Of a stretch of DNA of 64,000 nucleotides, positions 63,023-64,000 are shown piece after piece (the stretch's first letter is position 1; every line of letters begins with the position of its first letter). A program made the position numbers and the translations under genes. The stretch covers positions 45,383 through 109,382 of the forward strand of contig QLIY01000108.1 of the NCBI GenBank assembly GCA_003260075.1. The letters are read 5' to 3'. The notes beneath the pieces were generated by a model. The model saw only the letters and a program-made list of their open reading frames with translations, searched no databases and was not told where the DNA came from. Source of the DNA: Phallusia mammillata (lineage: Eukaryota; Chordata; Ascidiacea; Phlebobranchia; Ascidiidae).

Positions 63023-64000
63023 AGCAGAATGTTGTGCAGCAACAATCACTTTTTAGTTGTGTTGTGACCAGTCACAAGTAAAACATACCGCAGGGCCACT
63101 ACACAAGAAACAGATCACAGTTTCACCCTAGCCTACAGCAGTTTTTGTTCTTGTCGAATATCAAATCATACAGCACTGCAAATAAACAGGCAATGATCAA
63201 CAAAGCAAAAATCAGTGAGCAGCTGTCTTTGCCAATCTGGCCTACATCATTGATTTTTCAAGCAGTCTGGGCACTTCAATAAAAGATTATGTACCCCAAA
63301 ACATGAAACAAAGATTTTCTCACACAAATGAAGCGGAGCTCATTTCCAGTAAAATCTGTATTTGAAATGATATGGGCAAACATTGATGTACTTTAATTGG
63401 AAAAGTTTTTGCAAATTACATGGTTGGACATGTAAAATGCATGTTGTACACCGGATCCACTCCAGAAAAGTTAACATTTATCTTTATTTTAGTTTAAGCA
63501 AAAAATATCCGGCAGAATCTGACTTTCTTAAATAATCAGGAAAAAATTTATTCTTTTTGTGCTGAGTGTACTCGCTTACACAAATGTTTAAAAAGCAATC
63601 TAGAATCCTTTGTGCAACATTTGTTTTGTAACAGCTTCAATTAAAGATGAGCAGGTTAGAATATTGCATCCATTTCAACACATTTGAGAAAATATTGAAA
63701 AAAAAACTCGGCCAAAGCCATTAATTTCCAAAATATTTGGATTAACGATATAAAATCTTTAGATTTGATTGTGCTAGAATGAAAAATTAAGAAAAGAACA
63801 AGCCTCAGAATCAGATACTTTAAATTCGATTTACCCCTTCAATACTTTTTACACAATAATTATGAAATGCCATAACATTCTGTCAAACACCAGCAGAGTC
63901 AACTATGACTAGCTTTATACTTTAACAGTTTACCAATCATTGCAAGGAACACTGCAATTCTAAATCAATACATTATTTGTGTGTTTTGTAAACATAGTTT
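63023..64000. other. Upstream of CK1 gamma, no gene seen
   Basis: AT-rich sequence upstream of the CK1 gamma start codon. A further 5' non-coding exon could lie here or beyond the edge. No feature can be supported. Confidence 0.5.

Overview
The window reads as nuclear DNA of a marine chordate invertebrate, most likely an ascidian tunicate of the Ciona type. The reasons are AT-rich sequence, many short exons with GT/AG introns of 50 bp to 3 kb, single-copy orthologues of chordate genes (synphilin-1, casein kinase 1 gamma), an expanded TIR-domain gene family, and dense short hAT-type transposons. The species is inferred from gene content and style, not from a diagnostic marker.

Layout. (1) 1-2554, minus strand: the first seven coding exons of an armadillo-repeat gene (gene A) that runs off the left edge. 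(2) 2555-12070: transposon-rich spacer with nested hAT-type elements whose 8-bp target duplications can be read directly. (3) 12074-19665, plus strand: gene B, and 22622-28006, plus strand: gene C. These are tandem paralogues of about 600 codons with 13 matching exons that encode armadillo-like repeats, a TIR domain and a C-terminal SAM domain. Gene A's visible exons match their first seven, including three exons of identical length (159, 187 and 140 nt). Promoter-proximal and 3' flanking sequence is duplicated as well, so the repeat unit is about 8-9 kb. (4) 30279-44553, minus strand: a ten-exon synphilin-1 (SNCAIP) orthologue whose exon lengths sum to 3336 nt, an exact 1111-codon frame plus stop. 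(5) 44600-49960: spacer without a recognisable gene. (6) 49963-63022, minus strand: casein kinase 1 gamma, ten exons found, N-terminus certain and extreme C-terminus unresolved.

The main biological interest is the ARM-TIR-SAM cluster. It has SARM1-like parts in a different order, keeps the glutamate expected at the catalytic position of NAD-consuming TIR enzymes, and in gene A starts with an N-myristoylation-type N-terminus that B and C lack. These are candidates for an ascidian innate-immune or cell-death TIR family.

The main caution is assembly quality. More than 20 short runs of pure C or pure G occur, most exactly 10 nt long. They sit between two copies of the same flanking sequence, or replace missing coding sequence in otherwise intact exons. 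One 1.5-kb block of gene B is present twice in a row, joined at a single N, and only one copy carries such a run. I interpret the runs as gap placeholders between unmerged overlapping contigs, probably of a highly heterozygous individual. Six longer C/G runs (46-98 nt) look like the same thing. Apparent frame breaks and duplicated exons in this window should be read in that light.
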